Shown piece by piece: positions 43,726 to 52,505 of a DNA stretch of 64,000 nt. The stretch comes from Lachnospiraceae bacterium NK3A20 (GTDB lineage: Bacteria > Bacillota > Clostridia > Lachnospirales > Lachnospiraceae): the NCBI GenBank assembly GCA_900107575.1, contig FNQX01000009.1, positions 1 through 64,000 on the forward strand. The letters are read 5' to 3'. A model generated the notes under the pieces. The model was not told the origin of the DNA and searched no databases. It saw only the letters and a list, made by a program, of their open reading frames with translations. A program made the position numbers and the translations under genes. The stretch's first letter is position 1. The number at the start of each line of letters is the position of its first letter.

Positions 43726-43798
43726 TGTCCGTTACCTCGATATGTTAGTCGGATGCCCTCACAAAGGGCAGAAAATCCCTCACGATAATATCGGAATC

Positions 43799-43827
43799 AG
43801 TGTAGCATACGCCCATTTCGTTGTCAA
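43799..43827 (-). promoter_or_regulatory. Promoter of the TPR/AAA-like gene
   Basis: On the minus strand a perfect TTGACA (43822-43827), a 17-bp spacer and TACACT (43799-43804) lie about 75 bp upstream of the start codon. The -10 is preceded by TATGC, giving an extended -10. Confidence 0.8.
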
Positions 43828-43867
43828 AAAAACAGGCCCCTCCGAAGTGCTGGAAAGGCCTGTTTTT
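43828..43867 (-). terminator. Terminator of the tatD-rsmA operon
   Basis: AAAAACAGGCC and GGCCTGTTTTT form an 11-bp stem around an 18-nt loop ending in a T-run on the minus strand, 2 bp after rsmA. The next promoter starts in the same T-run. Confidence 0.85.
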
Positions 43868-43869
43868 CC

Positions 43870-44739
43870 TTATTTTCTGAGGATGTTAGAGAGCGCCGCG
43901 AACTGGGAGAGAGAGAGTTTTTCTCCCCGGATATCGGCAGGGAGCGAGAGCTCTTCCAGTGCGGCTGTGACAAGGTCTCTCGTAAGATTCTGACCGCCGT
44001 ATGAGAAGCCGTGTGTCAGCGCGTTGGCGAGTGTCTTGCGCCTCTGGTTGAACGCCGCGCGGATCAGCGCGAACATGTAGCGCTCATCCGTCTCCACCGG
44101 TGGTCTGTCCCGGATCTTGAGATTCAGTACGGTCGAATTGACATTCGGCCTCGGGATGAAGCTGTGCGGCGGCACGTTGAGGCAGACTTCCGGCTGCGAG
44201 TAATACTGTACCGCCAGGGAGAGCGCGCCGTATTCCTTGTCCTTCTCCGTCGCGATGATGCGGTCCGCGACCTCCTTCTGCACCATGATCGTGATGGACT
44301 GCAGGCTTTCCTTCTGTTGGAAGAGCTCAAGGAGAATCGGCGTCGTGATGTAATAGGGAAGGTTCGCGACGCATTTGAGCGGCCTGCCGCCGTTGTACTC
44401 CTTCGCAATCTGCTGCACATCGGTTTTGAGAATGTCCTGCCAGAGGATCATCACGTTCTCGCAGGCGTCGAGGGTCTCCGCGAGCACCGGTTCCAGGGAG
44501 GTGTCAATCTCGACCGCCGTGACATGTCTCGCCGCCAGGGAAAGCTCCTGCGTCATCGTGCCAATGCCGGGGCCGATCTCCAGCACGCCGTCATCCTTGG
44601 TAATCCCCGCCGCTTCCACGATGCCACGGACAATGCGTCCGTCGATCAGGAAGTTCTGTCCGAATTTCTTCTTCGCGTGGATACCGTATTTATCCAGTAT
44701 TCTTTTCGTCTCAAATGGTGCTGTCAGAAGTGCGCTCAT
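43870..44739 (-). CDS. rsmA: 16S rRNA (adenine1518/1519-N6) dimethyltransferase RsmA/KsgA
   Basis: A 289-residue SAM-dependent methyltransferase that dimethylates two adenines of the 3' hairpin of 16S rRNA. Motif I is LEIGPGIGTMTQEL, and the catalytic NLPYYITTPIL motif and the FIPRPNVNSTVL segment are intact. N-terminal KKFGQNFLID matches the family. It is 15 bp downstream of tatD, a common Firmicutes pairing. Confidence 0.97.
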   Translation of the reverse strand: MSALLTAPFETKRILDKYGIHAKKKFGQNFLIDGRIVRGIVEAAGITKDDGVLEIGPGIGTMTQELSLAARHVTAVEIDTSLEPVLAETLDACENVMILWQDILKTDVQQIAKEYNGGRPLKCVANLPYYITTPILLELFQQKESLQSITIMVQKEVADRIIATEKDKEYGALSLAVQYYSQPEVCLNVPPHSFIPRPNVNSTVLNLKIRDRPPVETDERYMFALIRAAFNQRRKTLANALTHGFSYGGQNLTRDLVTAALEELSLPADIRGEKLSLSQFAALSNILRK

Positions 44740-44754
44740 GTTGGTCCTTTATTT

Positions 44755-45522
44755 TCATTTCAGATAGTACAGCTGCCTTGCGTTATCCTCGGTGATGCGG
44801 ATCACACCCTCCGGATCCATTCGCTTGAGTTCCGCGATCGCCTGCACCACGCAGGGCAGGTTCAGTGAGGTATTGCGTTCGCCGCGGTGCGGTGTCGGTG
44901 CCATGTAGGGGCAGTCGGTCTCGAGGACGATCTTCTCAATCGGGATGTGTTCCACGACCTCCTTGAGTTTCCTTGCGTTGCGGAAGGTCACGACGCCGCC
45001 GACGCCGATGTAGAAACCCAGACGTATGAACTCCCTTGCCATCTCAAGGCTGTAAGAATAGCAGTGTAACACACCGCCCGTGCGCTCTGCATGCATTTCT
45101 CTCATAATTTGCAGTGTATCCTGCGCAGCGTCCCTCGAATGGATGATGATGGGTTTTCTCTCGTCCTGCGCGAGGCGGATCTGCGCACGGAACCAGCGCT
45201 GCTGGATTTCCCGCTCAGGCGTGTCCCAGTGATAATCCAGTCCGATCTCCCCGACCGCGACCACCTTCGGCTCGTGAAGTCTTGCCCGCACCGTCTCAAG
45301 AGCTTCTTCGGTCAGGTTCTCGCATTCGCCGGGGTGAATGCCGAGCGCGGCATAGAAAAAGGGATAGCGCCGCGAGAGTTCCAGCACCCTGTCGATACTC
45401 TCCAGCGTATCCGCGACATTGACCACGCTCCCGATGCCGGCATCTGGGAACTCGGCCAGAATGTCCTCCAGATCATCGGAAAAAGCCTCGTCGTTATAGT
45501 GTGCATGCGAATCAAAAATCAT
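44755..45522 (-). CDS. TatD family metal-dependent hydrolase/DNase
   Basis: A 255-residue TIM-barrel amidohydrolase with metal ligands in FDSHAHYND, GEIGLDYHW and IIHSRDAA, and a final DCPYMAP. TatD proteins are 3'-5' exonucleases or D-tyrosyl/other hydrolases linked to DNA repair. It is first in a two-gene operon with rsmA. Confidence 0.94.
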   Translation of the reverse strand: MIFDSHAHYNDEAFSDDLEDILAEFPDAGIGSVVNVADTLESIDRVLELSRRYPFFYAALGIHPGECENLTEEALETVRARLHEPKVVAVGEIGLDYHWDTPEREIQQRWFRAQIRLAQDERKPIIIHSRDAAQDTLQIMREMHAERTGGVLHCYSYSLEMAREFIRLGFYIGVGGVVTFRNARKLKEVVEHIPIEKIVLETDCPYMAPTPHRGERNTSLNLPCVVQAIAELKRMDPEGVIRITEDNARQLYYLK

Positions 45523-45578
45523 GAAAATTCATTCCATCCTGTCGTTATTATTTGTGCAGTATTTCAGAGAAAAAGTTC

Positions 45579-45607
45579 TTGCCAAATCAAAAGCCGTAAC
45601 ATATAAT
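45579..45607 (+). promoter_or_regulatory. Promoter of tRNA-Lys
   Basis: TTGCCA (45579-45584), a 17-bp spacer and a perfect TATAAT (45602-45607) lie about 48 bp before the tRNA. Confidence 0.75.
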
Positions 45608-45654
45608 AACACATGTTCGCGAGCGGGAAACAAGCAAACGACACCAATAAAAAT

Positions 45655-45727
45655 GCGCTTTTAGCTCAGTTGGTAGAGCACCTGACTCTTAATCAGGGTG
45701 TCCAGGGTTCGAGTCCCTGAAGGCGCA
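45655..45727 (+). tRNA. tRNA-Lys (anticodon CTT)
   Basis: The 73-nt cloverleaf has acceptor GCGCUUU/AAGGCGC, D-arm AGCTCAGTTGGTAGAGC, anticodon loop CUCUUAA (anticodon CUU, codon AAG) and a CAGGG/CCCTG T-arm. CCA is not encoded. Confidence 0.97.
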
Positions 45728-45791
45728 CGTGGGAGCACTGTTTTTGTGACGAAGGTCATGGGGACGGTGTTCTTTTTTGCGTTAATTAACG

Positions 45792-45816
45792 GCCGCGGGG
45801 ATGTTCTCCCCGCGGC
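45792..45816. terminator. GC-rich hairpin downstream of tRNA-Lys
   Basis: GCCGCGGGGA and TCCCCGCGGC form a perfect 10-bp stem with a 5-nt loop in the gap between the tRNA and the convergent HerA-like gene. T-rich sequence follows only after several bases. Confidence 0.55.
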
Positions 45817-45959
45817 TGATCGCTTCTTTCGTATCTCTTTCGCTCAGGTACGTTCCCCTCGGTTCCGCAACCTCCGCCTGCTGCGAGCCGATCCTCTGAG
45901 CCAGCTGCCTCTATCGCGTTCTGCAGGTTTCCCGCTCCTGGCCCCGCGATCCACTCAAC

Positions 45960-47540
45960 TCACAACTTGAACAGGGTCGAGAGCACGCCTCTGCCAAGGC
46001 TTGCGCCGAGGTTCCCGCCGAGTGTCTTGCCGAACTTGCCGAACAGCGCGCCGCCGACGCTCTTGCCGACCTCTCGGCCGACCGTGCCGACCACGCTGTT
46101 ACCGACGGATTTCGCGGCCTTTTTATAGGTTGTCGCCTTTTTCTTCTCCTCCCTGGCTTCTTCCTTCTCGGCCTTTGCCTGCTCTTTCGCTTCTTCCTTC
46201 GCCTTCGCCGCCTCCTCGGCCGCCTTCTGCGCGTCGGCCGCTTCCTGGCTGACTTTTCTCTGCAGGAACTCATAGGCAGAGTCCGGATCCTGCGCCATCG
46301 CGTATTTCGTCGAGAGGATGGAAGCATTGATCACCGAAGTGCGGAGACTATCGTCAATGGAGCCCATACGGCTCTGCGGCGGCAGGATGGAAACCTTCTC
46401 TGCAACCCCCGGGATGCCGTCCTCGTCGAGGAACGATACAATCGCTTCGCCGACGCCGAGCTGCATCAGTGTCTCGTAGGTATCGAACTCCGGATTGGTA
46501 CGGAACGCCGCGGCCGCAGCCTTCACTGCCTTCTGATCTGAAGGGGTATAGGCGCGCAGACCATGTTCGATCTTGTTGCCCAGCTGTGCCAGAACGCCGT
46601 CCGGGATGTCTCTGGGATTCTGTGTGCAGAAATAGATGCCGACACCCTTGGACCGCACGAGCTTCACGACCTGCTCGATCTTGTCCAGGAGAATCTGCGG
46701 CGCATCCTTGAAGAGAAGGTGTGCCTCATCGAAGAAGAATACCATCTTGGGCTTCTCCACATCACCGACTTCGGGCAAAGCCTCGAACAGCTCGGAGAGG
46801 AGCCAGAGGAGGAAGGTGGAATAGAGCCTGCCGTTCCCGATCAGGCTCTCCGAATCCAGGATGTTGATCATGCCCCTACCCGTCGAATCAGTCTGGAACA
46901 GGTCCGCGATATTCAGTGCGGGGTCTCCGAAGAAGGTCTCGCCGCCTGAGCTCTCGAGCGCCGCGACTGCGCGGATGATGACGTTAATCGAGTTCGCGGA
47001 AATTTTGCCGTATTCCGGCTCGTATTCCGCGCGGTTCGCCGACATGTAGTTCAGCATCGCCTTCAGATCCTTCGTGTCGATGAGCAGCAGCTGCTGCCGG
47101 TCGGCAATGTCGAAGGCAATCGTCAGAAGATCGGTCTGCAATTCGTTGAGGCCCAGAATTCTGGAGAGGAGGAGCGGCCCCATCTCCGAAATGGTCGTGC
47201 GCAGCTGTATGCCCTTCTGTCCGTAGATATCCCAGAAGGTCACAGGATATTTCTGATACTGGAAGCCCGCCTCCGCAAGGCCGAACCTCTCGATTCTCTT
47301 CTGCATATCCTCACTGTCCGTTCCGGGGCAGCACATGCCCGCAAGGTCTCCCTTGACATCCGCGAGGAATACCGGTACCCCCATGTCACTGAAGGTCTCC
47401 GCGAGTACCTTCAGCGTGACCGTCTTACCTGTGCCGGTCGCGCCGGCGATCAGTCCGTGCCGGTTGGCCATCTGCGGCAGCACATAAATGTTCGAGCCGT
47501 CCTCTTTGTTCGCAATCCAGATCTTTCCGTCTCTTAGCAT
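45960..47540 (-). CDS. HerA-like/DUF853 family ATPase
   Basis: A 526-residue P-loop ATPase of the HerA-FtsK group: Walker A GATGTGKTVTLKVLAE at about 31-46, Walker B region KMVFFFDEAHLLF, and a sensor CTQNPRDIP. A Lys/Ala/Glu-rich coiled coil then leads to a Gly/Ala-rich tail (GKFGKTLGGNLGASLGRG). Family members are predicted DNA-translocating or helicase-like enzymes of unclear function. The start at 47540 has AGGGGGAA upstream. Confidence 0.9.
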   Translation of the reverse strand: MLRDGKIWIANKEDGSNIYVLPQMANRHGLIAGATGTGKTVTLKVLAETFSDMGVPVFLADVKGDLAGMCCPGTDSEDMQKRIERFGLAEAGFQYQKYPVTFWDIYGQKGIQLRTTISEMGPLLLSRILGLNELQTDLLTIAFDIADRQQLLLIDTKDLKAMLNYMSANRAEYEPEYGKISANSINVIIRAVAALESSGGETFFGDPALNIADLFQTDSTGRGMINILDSESLIGNGRLYSTFLLWLLSELFEALPEVGDVEKPKMVFFFDEAHLLFKDAPQILLDKIEQVVKLVRSKGVGIYFCTQNPRDIPDGVLAQLGNKIEHGLRAYTPSDQKAVKAAAAAFRTNPEFDTYETLMQLGVGEAIVSFLDEDGIPGVAEKVSILPPQSRMGSIDDSLRTSVINASILSTKYAMAQDPDSAYEFLQRKVSQEAADAQKAAEEAAKAKEEAKEQAKAEKEEAREEKKKATTYKKAAKSVGNSVVGTVGREVGKSVGGALFGKFGKTLGGNLGASLGRGVLSTLFKL

Positions 47541-47701
47541 AGTTCCCCCTAACCTGGTTATTCTGTTACGCAGGCTGCACGCTTCGCAAAGATTCCCCCA
47601 AAGCGGAACGTACAGATACTTCATGTTGTTGCTTGCCAAACCGATTATACTGCATAACACGACACATCGGTGATTTTGTTGGACGACGCCCCCCACGCAG
47701 A

Positions 47702-47710
47702 TGCTATACT
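47702..47710 (+). promoter_or_regulatory. Extended -10 promoter of the gene at 47745
   Basis: TGCTATACT matches the extended -10 pattern TGnTATAAT; a weak TTGGAC lies about 20 bp upstream. It is 35 bp before the start codon. Confidence 0.5.
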
Positions 47711-47744
47711 TTACATGCGAAAAACGTTATTCCGGAGGAAGTTC

Positions 47745-48785
47745 ATGAACACCTATCTGATGAAAAAAGCGATCATTGAGGCTGCTGTTTCCCGTGGCAT
47801 CAAGGAGATGGAAGAAGATCCCGAGCGGTCTGTCCGTCGACTTGCGGACCTCGGCCGTCAGTTCTCGAAGAACCGTTTCCAGGATCAGGTCTTCTCCGTC
47901 ATGCAGGAGCTGCTCAACAATGAGAACAGTGCCTACTACGACATGGTCGCGAATCTTTTGAAGAATTCCGACCACGAGTCCATGAAAAAATTCGGCGTGA
48001 ACTTCGGCTACATGAGCTGGGCCTACGGCGCCTCCATGATCCGCAAGGAGGAGGAGAGCAAGGGTTTCTGCATCCCCTGGACGATCATGTTCCAGTATGA
48101 CAGTACCAGAGAGGATGGTCTTTCCATCGAGCGCCTTGCCCCCATTCTGGAACAGGGCATGGATCTTGGCATCTACGCCTATTTCATTCGCGAGTGTGCA
48201 GGCGGTACCGAGTCCTATGAACTCCTGGAGCTCCTCGAAAAATATAAGGATGCCGCATTCGTATGGATCAAGGAGAGCGGGCGTCTGACCGCCGCGCAGA
48301 TCCAGATGCTGAAGGTCTGCAAGAACACCGTCGTCTCCCTCCCCATCGAAGATCCCGAATCCCTGCTCACCGCGGCACTCCTGCGCGATCAGAAGGTCAT
48401 CTTCGCCATGCATCTCAACTACGACAACAATGTCTGCCCGGAAGTCATCTCTCCCATCATGGAGAATGTATTGACGAGCGAAACCTCGCTCTTCTTCCTG
48501 ATCCCGGAGACCGGCACCGATCCCGCCGTACAGGAGAGGGTGCAGAAATACTGCTACGAGTCAAGGCTCCGTCAGGACTATCCCTGCTGCCTCATGGACT
48601 ACACGGGAGACGGGAAGAGTATTTCCAAGGTGCTCGTAGAGCACGGTGAGCTCCTCGAGATCGGCGCCGACGGCAGGATCATCCTGCCCGACGGGAGCCT
48701 TGGTGAGGCGTTCCCGTTCGAGCTGCCTCTTGCGGACGCGCTCTCTAAGATCATGCCCCCCTATACGCCGAAAAAGAGCAGGTAG
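47745..48785 (+). CDS. Degenerate radical-SAM-like protein without cluster cysteines
   Basis: A 346-residue protein. Its middle follows the barrel layout of radical SAM proteins (IERLAPILEQGMDLGIYAYFIREC..., LLELLEKYKDAAFVWIKESGRLTAAQIQMLK, NTVVSLPIEDPESLL). The iron-sulfur motif CxxxCxxC expected near GFCIPWTIMF is missing. A C-terminal GEAFPFELPLADAL resembles the end of SPASM-less relatives. CGGAGGA precedes the start at 47745. Its function is unknown. A TetR regulator is convergent to it. Confidence 0.6.
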   Translation: MNTYLMKKAIIEAAVSRGIKEMEEDPERSVRRLADLGRQFSKNRFQDQVFSVMQELLNNENSAYYDMVANLLKNSDHESMKKFGVNFGYMSWAYGASMIRKEEESKGFCIPWTIMFQYDSTREDGLSIERLAPILEQGMDLGIYAYFIRECAGGTESYELLELLEKYKDAAFVWIKESGRLTAAQIQMLKVCKNTVVSLPIEDPESLLTAALLRDQKVIFAMHLNYDNNVCPEVISPIMENVLTSETSLFFLIPETGTDPAVQERVQKYCYESRLRQDYPCCLMDYTGDGKSISKVLVEHGELLEIGADGRIILPDGSLGEAFPFELPLADALSKIMPPYTPKKSR

Positions 48786-48827
48786 CCTGCTGTTTTTGCA
48801 GCGCTACTGCTCTTCACTCTCATTCCA

Positions 48828-48951
48828 GGTGCCGCGTATTCTGCGGCACCCGCACGAGAAATCGCATATGCGATTTCTCGTGGATCGAGGCATCGGGCCG
48901 TTCACGGCACCGATGCCAGTTTGGAAGGGACGCATCAGCGTCACTTCCAAA
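48828..48951. terminator. Four consecutive hairpins between convergent genes
   Basis: In order: GGTGCCGC/GCGGCACC (48828-48850); a perfect 30-bp palindrome with arms CACGAGAAATCGCAT (48853-48882); GGCATCGG..CCGATGCC with a nested GCCG/CGGC (48889-48917); and TTTGGAAGGGACGC/GCGTCACTTCCAAA with one mismatch (48920-48951). The last contains the stop codon of the TetR gene. Confidence 0.8.
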
Positions 48952-49495
48952 TTTCCTGCTGTCTTAAATTGTCGCCGAGGATCATGACGATCGCCTTGAT
49001 CTTGTCCATGAATTCCCGCGCATCCATATCCCTGTCATACCCGCCGGAGAGCCAGCGGACGAGAGACGTCATGAACGCGTCCGTTACGAACGTGATGTAG
49101 AAATGGTCGTCGCCGCCGTGCGGCAGCACATCATCCAGGAACACCTCCGCAATCGGCGTGATCGTTTCGATCAGATAATCTTTGAAGGAATTCTGGCCTT
49201 CTATCTTCAATGCGGCGCGATAGAATTCCTTCTCACGGAAGAAATACTCGCACATGTCCTCCATCAGTTCCCAGCCGCTCGTGTACTGGCTGATGTCCAT
49301 CTCGGTCACGAATCCCACATAGAAAATCCAGTTAACCAGGTCATACTTATCCCGAAAGTGATAATAGAAACTTTTCCGGTTGATCCCGCAGTCGGTACAA
49401 ATATCAGACACGCTGATCTTCTCGAACGGGCGCTGCCGCATCAGTTTCTTCATGGACGCGGCGAGCGCGTTTTTTGTCATATTGGAGTCGGACAT
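48941..49495 (-). CDS. TetR/AcrR family regulator
   Basis: A 184-residue repressor-type protein with the N-terminal TetR helix-turn-helix (KKLMRQRPFEKISVSDICTDCGINRKSFYYHFRDKYDLVNWIFY). The C-terminal ligand-binding domain resembles the DhaS/TetR_C_7 type. It lies downstream of nothing visible and is convergent to the radical-SAM-like gene, so its target is uncertain. Confidence 0.9.
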   Translation of the reverse strand: MSDSNMTKNALAASMKKLMRQRPFEKISVSDICTDCGINRKSFYYHFRDKYDLVNWIFYVGFVTEMDISQYTSGWELMEDMCEYFFREKEFYRAALKIEGQNSFKDYLIETITPIAEVFLDDVLPHGGDDHFYITFVTDAFMTSLVRWLSGGYDRDMDAREFMDKIKAIVMILGDNLRQQEIWK

Positions 49496-49582
49496 GATAG
49501 TACTACAATAAACGGCTCCCCCATGGATGTCAACGTCGTGCGTATCCGCAGGGAAGCCGTGGTATACCTCGTGATTCGCGTG

Positions 49583-50032
49583 TTATTCCAGGGTGCCGGT
49601 TTCGGAGAGCTTGTCGACCATCTCTTTCACCGTTCTCCAGCCGAGGGTCGCGCACTTCACTCTGGCGGGCATGTGGGAGACGTCTTCGAGGGAAGCCGCC
49701 TCATCGAGCTCTTCCTTCTCTTCCTCCGTCAGCTTCTGCCCCTTGATCATCCCCATGAACAGGTCGGAGAGGCGTTTTGCCTCCTCCTCGCTCTTGCCGA
49801 TGAGAAGATCGCACATCATGTCAGCCGACGCCTGGGAAACGGCGCAGCCGGACCCGTTGAAGGCAGCATCCCGGATGACGCCGTCCTTCACCACAAGCTG
49901 CAGGTCGATATCGTCGCCGCAGCTGGGATTCACCCCGTTGAGCACGAGCGTCGGATTCTCCAGGTCGTGTTTATGAATCGGATGCAGATTGTGCTCATTC
50001 ACGATTTCCCTGTACAAAGATTTAATATCCAA
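49583..50032 (-). CDS. sufU: SufU iron-sulfur assembly protein
   Basis: A 149-residue zinc-binding sulfurtransferase that accepts sulfur from SufS in Gram-positive bacteria. The conserved cysteines are visible in NPSCGDD, FNGSGCAVSQASADMM and VKCATLGW. The gene overlaps the end of sufS by 11 nt and is last in the suf operon. Confidence 0.96.
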   Translation of the reverse strand: MDIKSLYREIVNEHNLHPIHKHDLENPTLVLNGVNPSCGDDIDLQLVVKDGVIRDAAFNGSGCAVSQASADMMCDLLIGKSEEEAKRLSDLFMGMIKGQKLTEEEKEELDEAASLEDVSHMPARVKCATLGWRTVKEMVDKLSETGTLE

Positions 50033-51230
50033 GCCAGCCTCTCACTTTCCCGACAGCCGTAACGAACCTGTCGACTTCCTCTTTCGTATTGTAAAAATAA
50101 AGGCTTGCCCTCGCGGTTGCGCCGACGCCCAGCCACTTCATCAGAGGCTGTGCGCAGTGGTGTCCCGCGCGGATCGCGATGTGCTCCGTGTCGAGTACCG
50201 ACGCCACATCATGCGGATGGCAGCCTTCGACGTTGAAGGTCACAATGCCGCAGTGCTTGTCCGGATCTTTGGAGCCGTAAACCGTGACCTCCGGAATCTT
50301 CGAGAGTCCGTCCATGAGGCGCTCTGTCAGCTCCCTCTCTGTGTTCATGACCTGATCCCAGCCAACGTTCTTTAAGTAATCAATCGCCGCATGGAGGCCT
50401 GCCGCGCCCATCGCGTTAACCGTGCCCGCCTCGAATTTCTCCGGGACTTCCGCAAAGGTCGCCGTCTGTCTCTGTACGTATTCGATCATCTCACCGCCCG
50501 TGAGGAACGGCGGCATGGAATCCAGCAGTTCCATCCTGCCGTAGAGGCAGCCGATTCCCATGGGACCCAGCATCTTGTGTCCGGAGAACGCGAAGAAATC
50601 CGCGCCGAGCTCCTTCACATTGACCGGCATGTGGGGTGTCGACTGTGCGCCATCGACGACCATCACGGCGCCGTGCCGATGTGCGCAGTCTGCGATTCGC
50701 CGAATCGGATTGGTGACGCCCATGACGTTGGAAACCTGTGCCACAGATACGATCTTCGCTCTGTCCGTGATCTTAGCCTCGATCTCCGCATCCGTCAAGG
50801 TTCCGTCCCGCTCCGGCTCCATGTAGATCAGTTTCGCGCCGGTTACACGGCTGACCATCTGCCATGGGAGAATGTTGGAGTGGTGCTCCATGACCGTGAT
50901 CACGATCTCGTCGCCCTCGTGAAGCTGTGAGAGGCCGTAGCTGTAGGCCACGAGGTTCAGCGACTCTGTCGTGTTGCGGGTGAAGATCACTTCCTTGTAA
51001 TCGTCCGCGCCGATGAGCTCTGCCGCTGCCCTTCTGGCATTCTCATAGGCTTCGGTCGCCTGCATGCTCCAGCGATAGAGGCCGCGGAGAGGGTTGGCGT
51101 TGCAGCTGTCGTTGAAACGCTTCATCGCATCCAGCACCATCGCGGGACGCTGTGTCGTCGCCGCGTTGTCGAAATATACGACATCGCTCCCGTCGAAAAT
51201 CGGGAAATCCCTGCGGTATGGGTTGCTCAT
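50022..51230 (-). CDS. sufS: SufS cysteine desulfurase
   Basis: A 402-residue group II cysteine desulfurase that releases sulfur from cysteine for cluster assembly. The PLP lysine is in FFAFSGHKMLGPMGIG, and the catalytic cysteine in RAGHHCAQPLM. The start overlaps the sufD stop by 4 nt. Confidence 0.97.
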   Translation of the reverse strand: MSNPYRRDFPIFDGSDVVYFDNAATTQRPAMVLDAMKRFNDSCNANPLRGLYRWSMQATEAYENARRAAAELIGADDYKEVIFTRNTTESLNLVAYSYGLSQLHEGDEIVITVMEHHSNILPWQMVSRVTGAKLIYMEPERDGTLTDAEIEAKITDRAKIVSVAQVSNVMGVTNPIRRIADCAHRHGAVMVVDGAQSTPHMPVNVKELGADFFAFSGHKMLGPMGIGCLYGRMELLDSMPPFLTGGEMIEYVQRQTATFAEVPEKFEAGTVNAMGAAGLHAAIDYLKNVGWDQVMNTERELTERLMDGLSKIPEVTVYGSKDPDKHCGIVTFNVEGCHPHDVASVLDTEHIAIRAGHHCAQPLMKWLGVGATARASLYFYNTKEEVDRFVTAVGKVRGWLGY

Positions 51231-52372
51231 GCTCGGAATGCCTCCTCAATGTAGTCGTGAATCTCGGTCTTCAGATTCTCGTCCGGAATTTCTCTTGCGA
51301 CAGCGCCAAGTCTTGCCCTGACCATGATCTGCTGCGCCGTCTTCTCATCGATTCCACGGGATGCCATGTAGAAGAGCATGTCGTCATCGAGCTGGCCGAT
51401 GGTCGCGCCGTGGGTGCCTTCCATGTCTTCCTCCTCGCAGAGGATGACGGGCAGAGACTGGTTGATAATGTCACCGCCGAGGAGGAGCACATTCTCCTTC
51501 TCATGACCGACAGAGCCGCGGGAGCCACGGCGGAAATCAATCGTATCGGACAGGCGCTTCGCTGCCGCATCCTGCAGCACGCCGTCGAACGTCATCTCGC
51601 AGTTGGTTTTCCTGCCGCGCTGCACGACGTTGTAGTTGATGTCCACCCTGTGATCCTCGAGCGCCACATATCCGACCTTCGCGTCGAACCCTGCATTCCT
51701 GCCGACCAGTTCCGCCTGCAGGCCCGCAAAGGTCTCTTTGCCGCCCAGCTCCAGCTGGACGAGCTGCATGGAGGCATCCTCCCGAAGTGCCGCACCGATA
51801 TCATCCATGTGCAGGAAGCCGCCACCCAATAGCTGCACCTTCACGAGCGTCAGCTTCGCGCCCTCTTCCAGCACCACCTTCGTAGAAACAGCAGACAGCC
51901 CTTCCGCCTCTTTGTCAGAGCGGTAGCTCATGATAAGTGTCAGGCTGCTGTTCCTGCCCACGTGGACAAGCTGTCCTGTGATCGCCTTATTCTTATTCCT
52001 GAAGTCCATGTCCCAGCGGATCGCATCGCGTGCGGTAATGCCGTCGCCGATCTCGAAGAGCTCGATCTTCTCGCCGGAATCCTTCAGATAGTCATCGAAT
52101 TCCTGGCCGAGGCCCGTTGCGAACTTCTGGGGATGGTACATGGGGAACTTCCCCGCGACCACACTCTCCGCTTCTTCCTTCGGCGCGTTGGCAAGGAGCC
52201 ACTTCTGCGCCTCGGCGTAAGAAAGCTCCGATACCGTAACGCCCTCCGGAAGGGCCTCGAACTTCGTCTCGATATGTGTATTGAGGCTCGTATCCCCTTC
52301 CACCGTGCCGGCATTCATTCCGAGCCGATTCCACGTAATCGCAGGAATATGACCTAACTGCATCTTTTTCAC
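51227..52372 (-). CDS. sufD: SufD Fe-S cluster assembly protein
   Basis: SufD is a beta-helical scaffold that forms the SufBCD complex; the SufBD family C-terminal region (HGATIGQLDDDMLFYMASRGIDEKTAQQIMV) is intact. The start is uncertain. GTG at 52372 has GAGG at 8-nt spacing and gives the family-like N-terminus MKKMQLGHIPAITWNRLGMN. ATG at 52363 and TTG at 52396 are in frame, but TTG lacks a ribosome binding site. The frame stays open upstream through a hairpin array. Confidence 0.93.
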   Translation of the reverse strand: MKKMQLGHIPAITWNRLGMNAGTVEGDTSLNTHIETKFEALPEGVTVSELSYAEAQKWLLANAPKEEAESVVAGKFPMYHPQKFATGLGQEFDDYLKDSGEKIELFEIGDGITARDAIRWDMDFRNKNKAITGQLVHVGRNSSLTLIMSYRSDKEAEGLSAVSTKVVLEEGAKLTLVKVQLLGGGFLHMDDIGAALREDASMQLVQLELGGKETFAGLQAELVGRNAGFDAKVGYVALEDHRVDINYNVVQRGRKTNCEMTFDGVLQDAAAKRLSDTIDFRRGSRGSVGHEKENVLLLGGDIINQSLPVILCEEEDMEGTHGATIGQLDDDMLFYMASRGIDEKTAQQIMVRARLGAVAREIPDENLKTEIHDYIEEAFRA

Positions 52373-52396
52373 ACTCTTATCCTCATATTTGCCCAA

Positions 52397-52504
52397 CGCT
52401 TCGAGCTGCTTTTCAAGCTCGTAAGTGCTATCGTATATGGCACGACAGCGCTCGAGCTGTCCCTCAAGCTCGCAAGTTTGAGCGTGATTCCATCACGCTC
52501 AAAC
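52397..52504. repeat. Hairpin array between sufB and sufD
   Basis: GTTTGAGCGTGA/TCACGCTCAAAC (52476-52504) forms a perfect 12-bp stem starting 1 bp after the sufB stop. Two related units, CGCTCGAGCTG..CAAGCTCG and CGCTTCGAGCTG..CAAGCTCG, follow about 50 bp apart, each with 6-bp CGAGCT/AGCTCG arms. There is no T-run. It could lower sufDSU expression relative to sufCB or stabilise processed mRNA. Confidence 0.7.
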
Positions 52505-52505
52505 G

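Noticed and set aside
47541-47696. Longer start of the HerA-like gene at 47696
   Set aside because: The extra 52 residues lack similarity to the family and a ribosome binding site; the ATG at 47540 has AGGGGGAA upstream.
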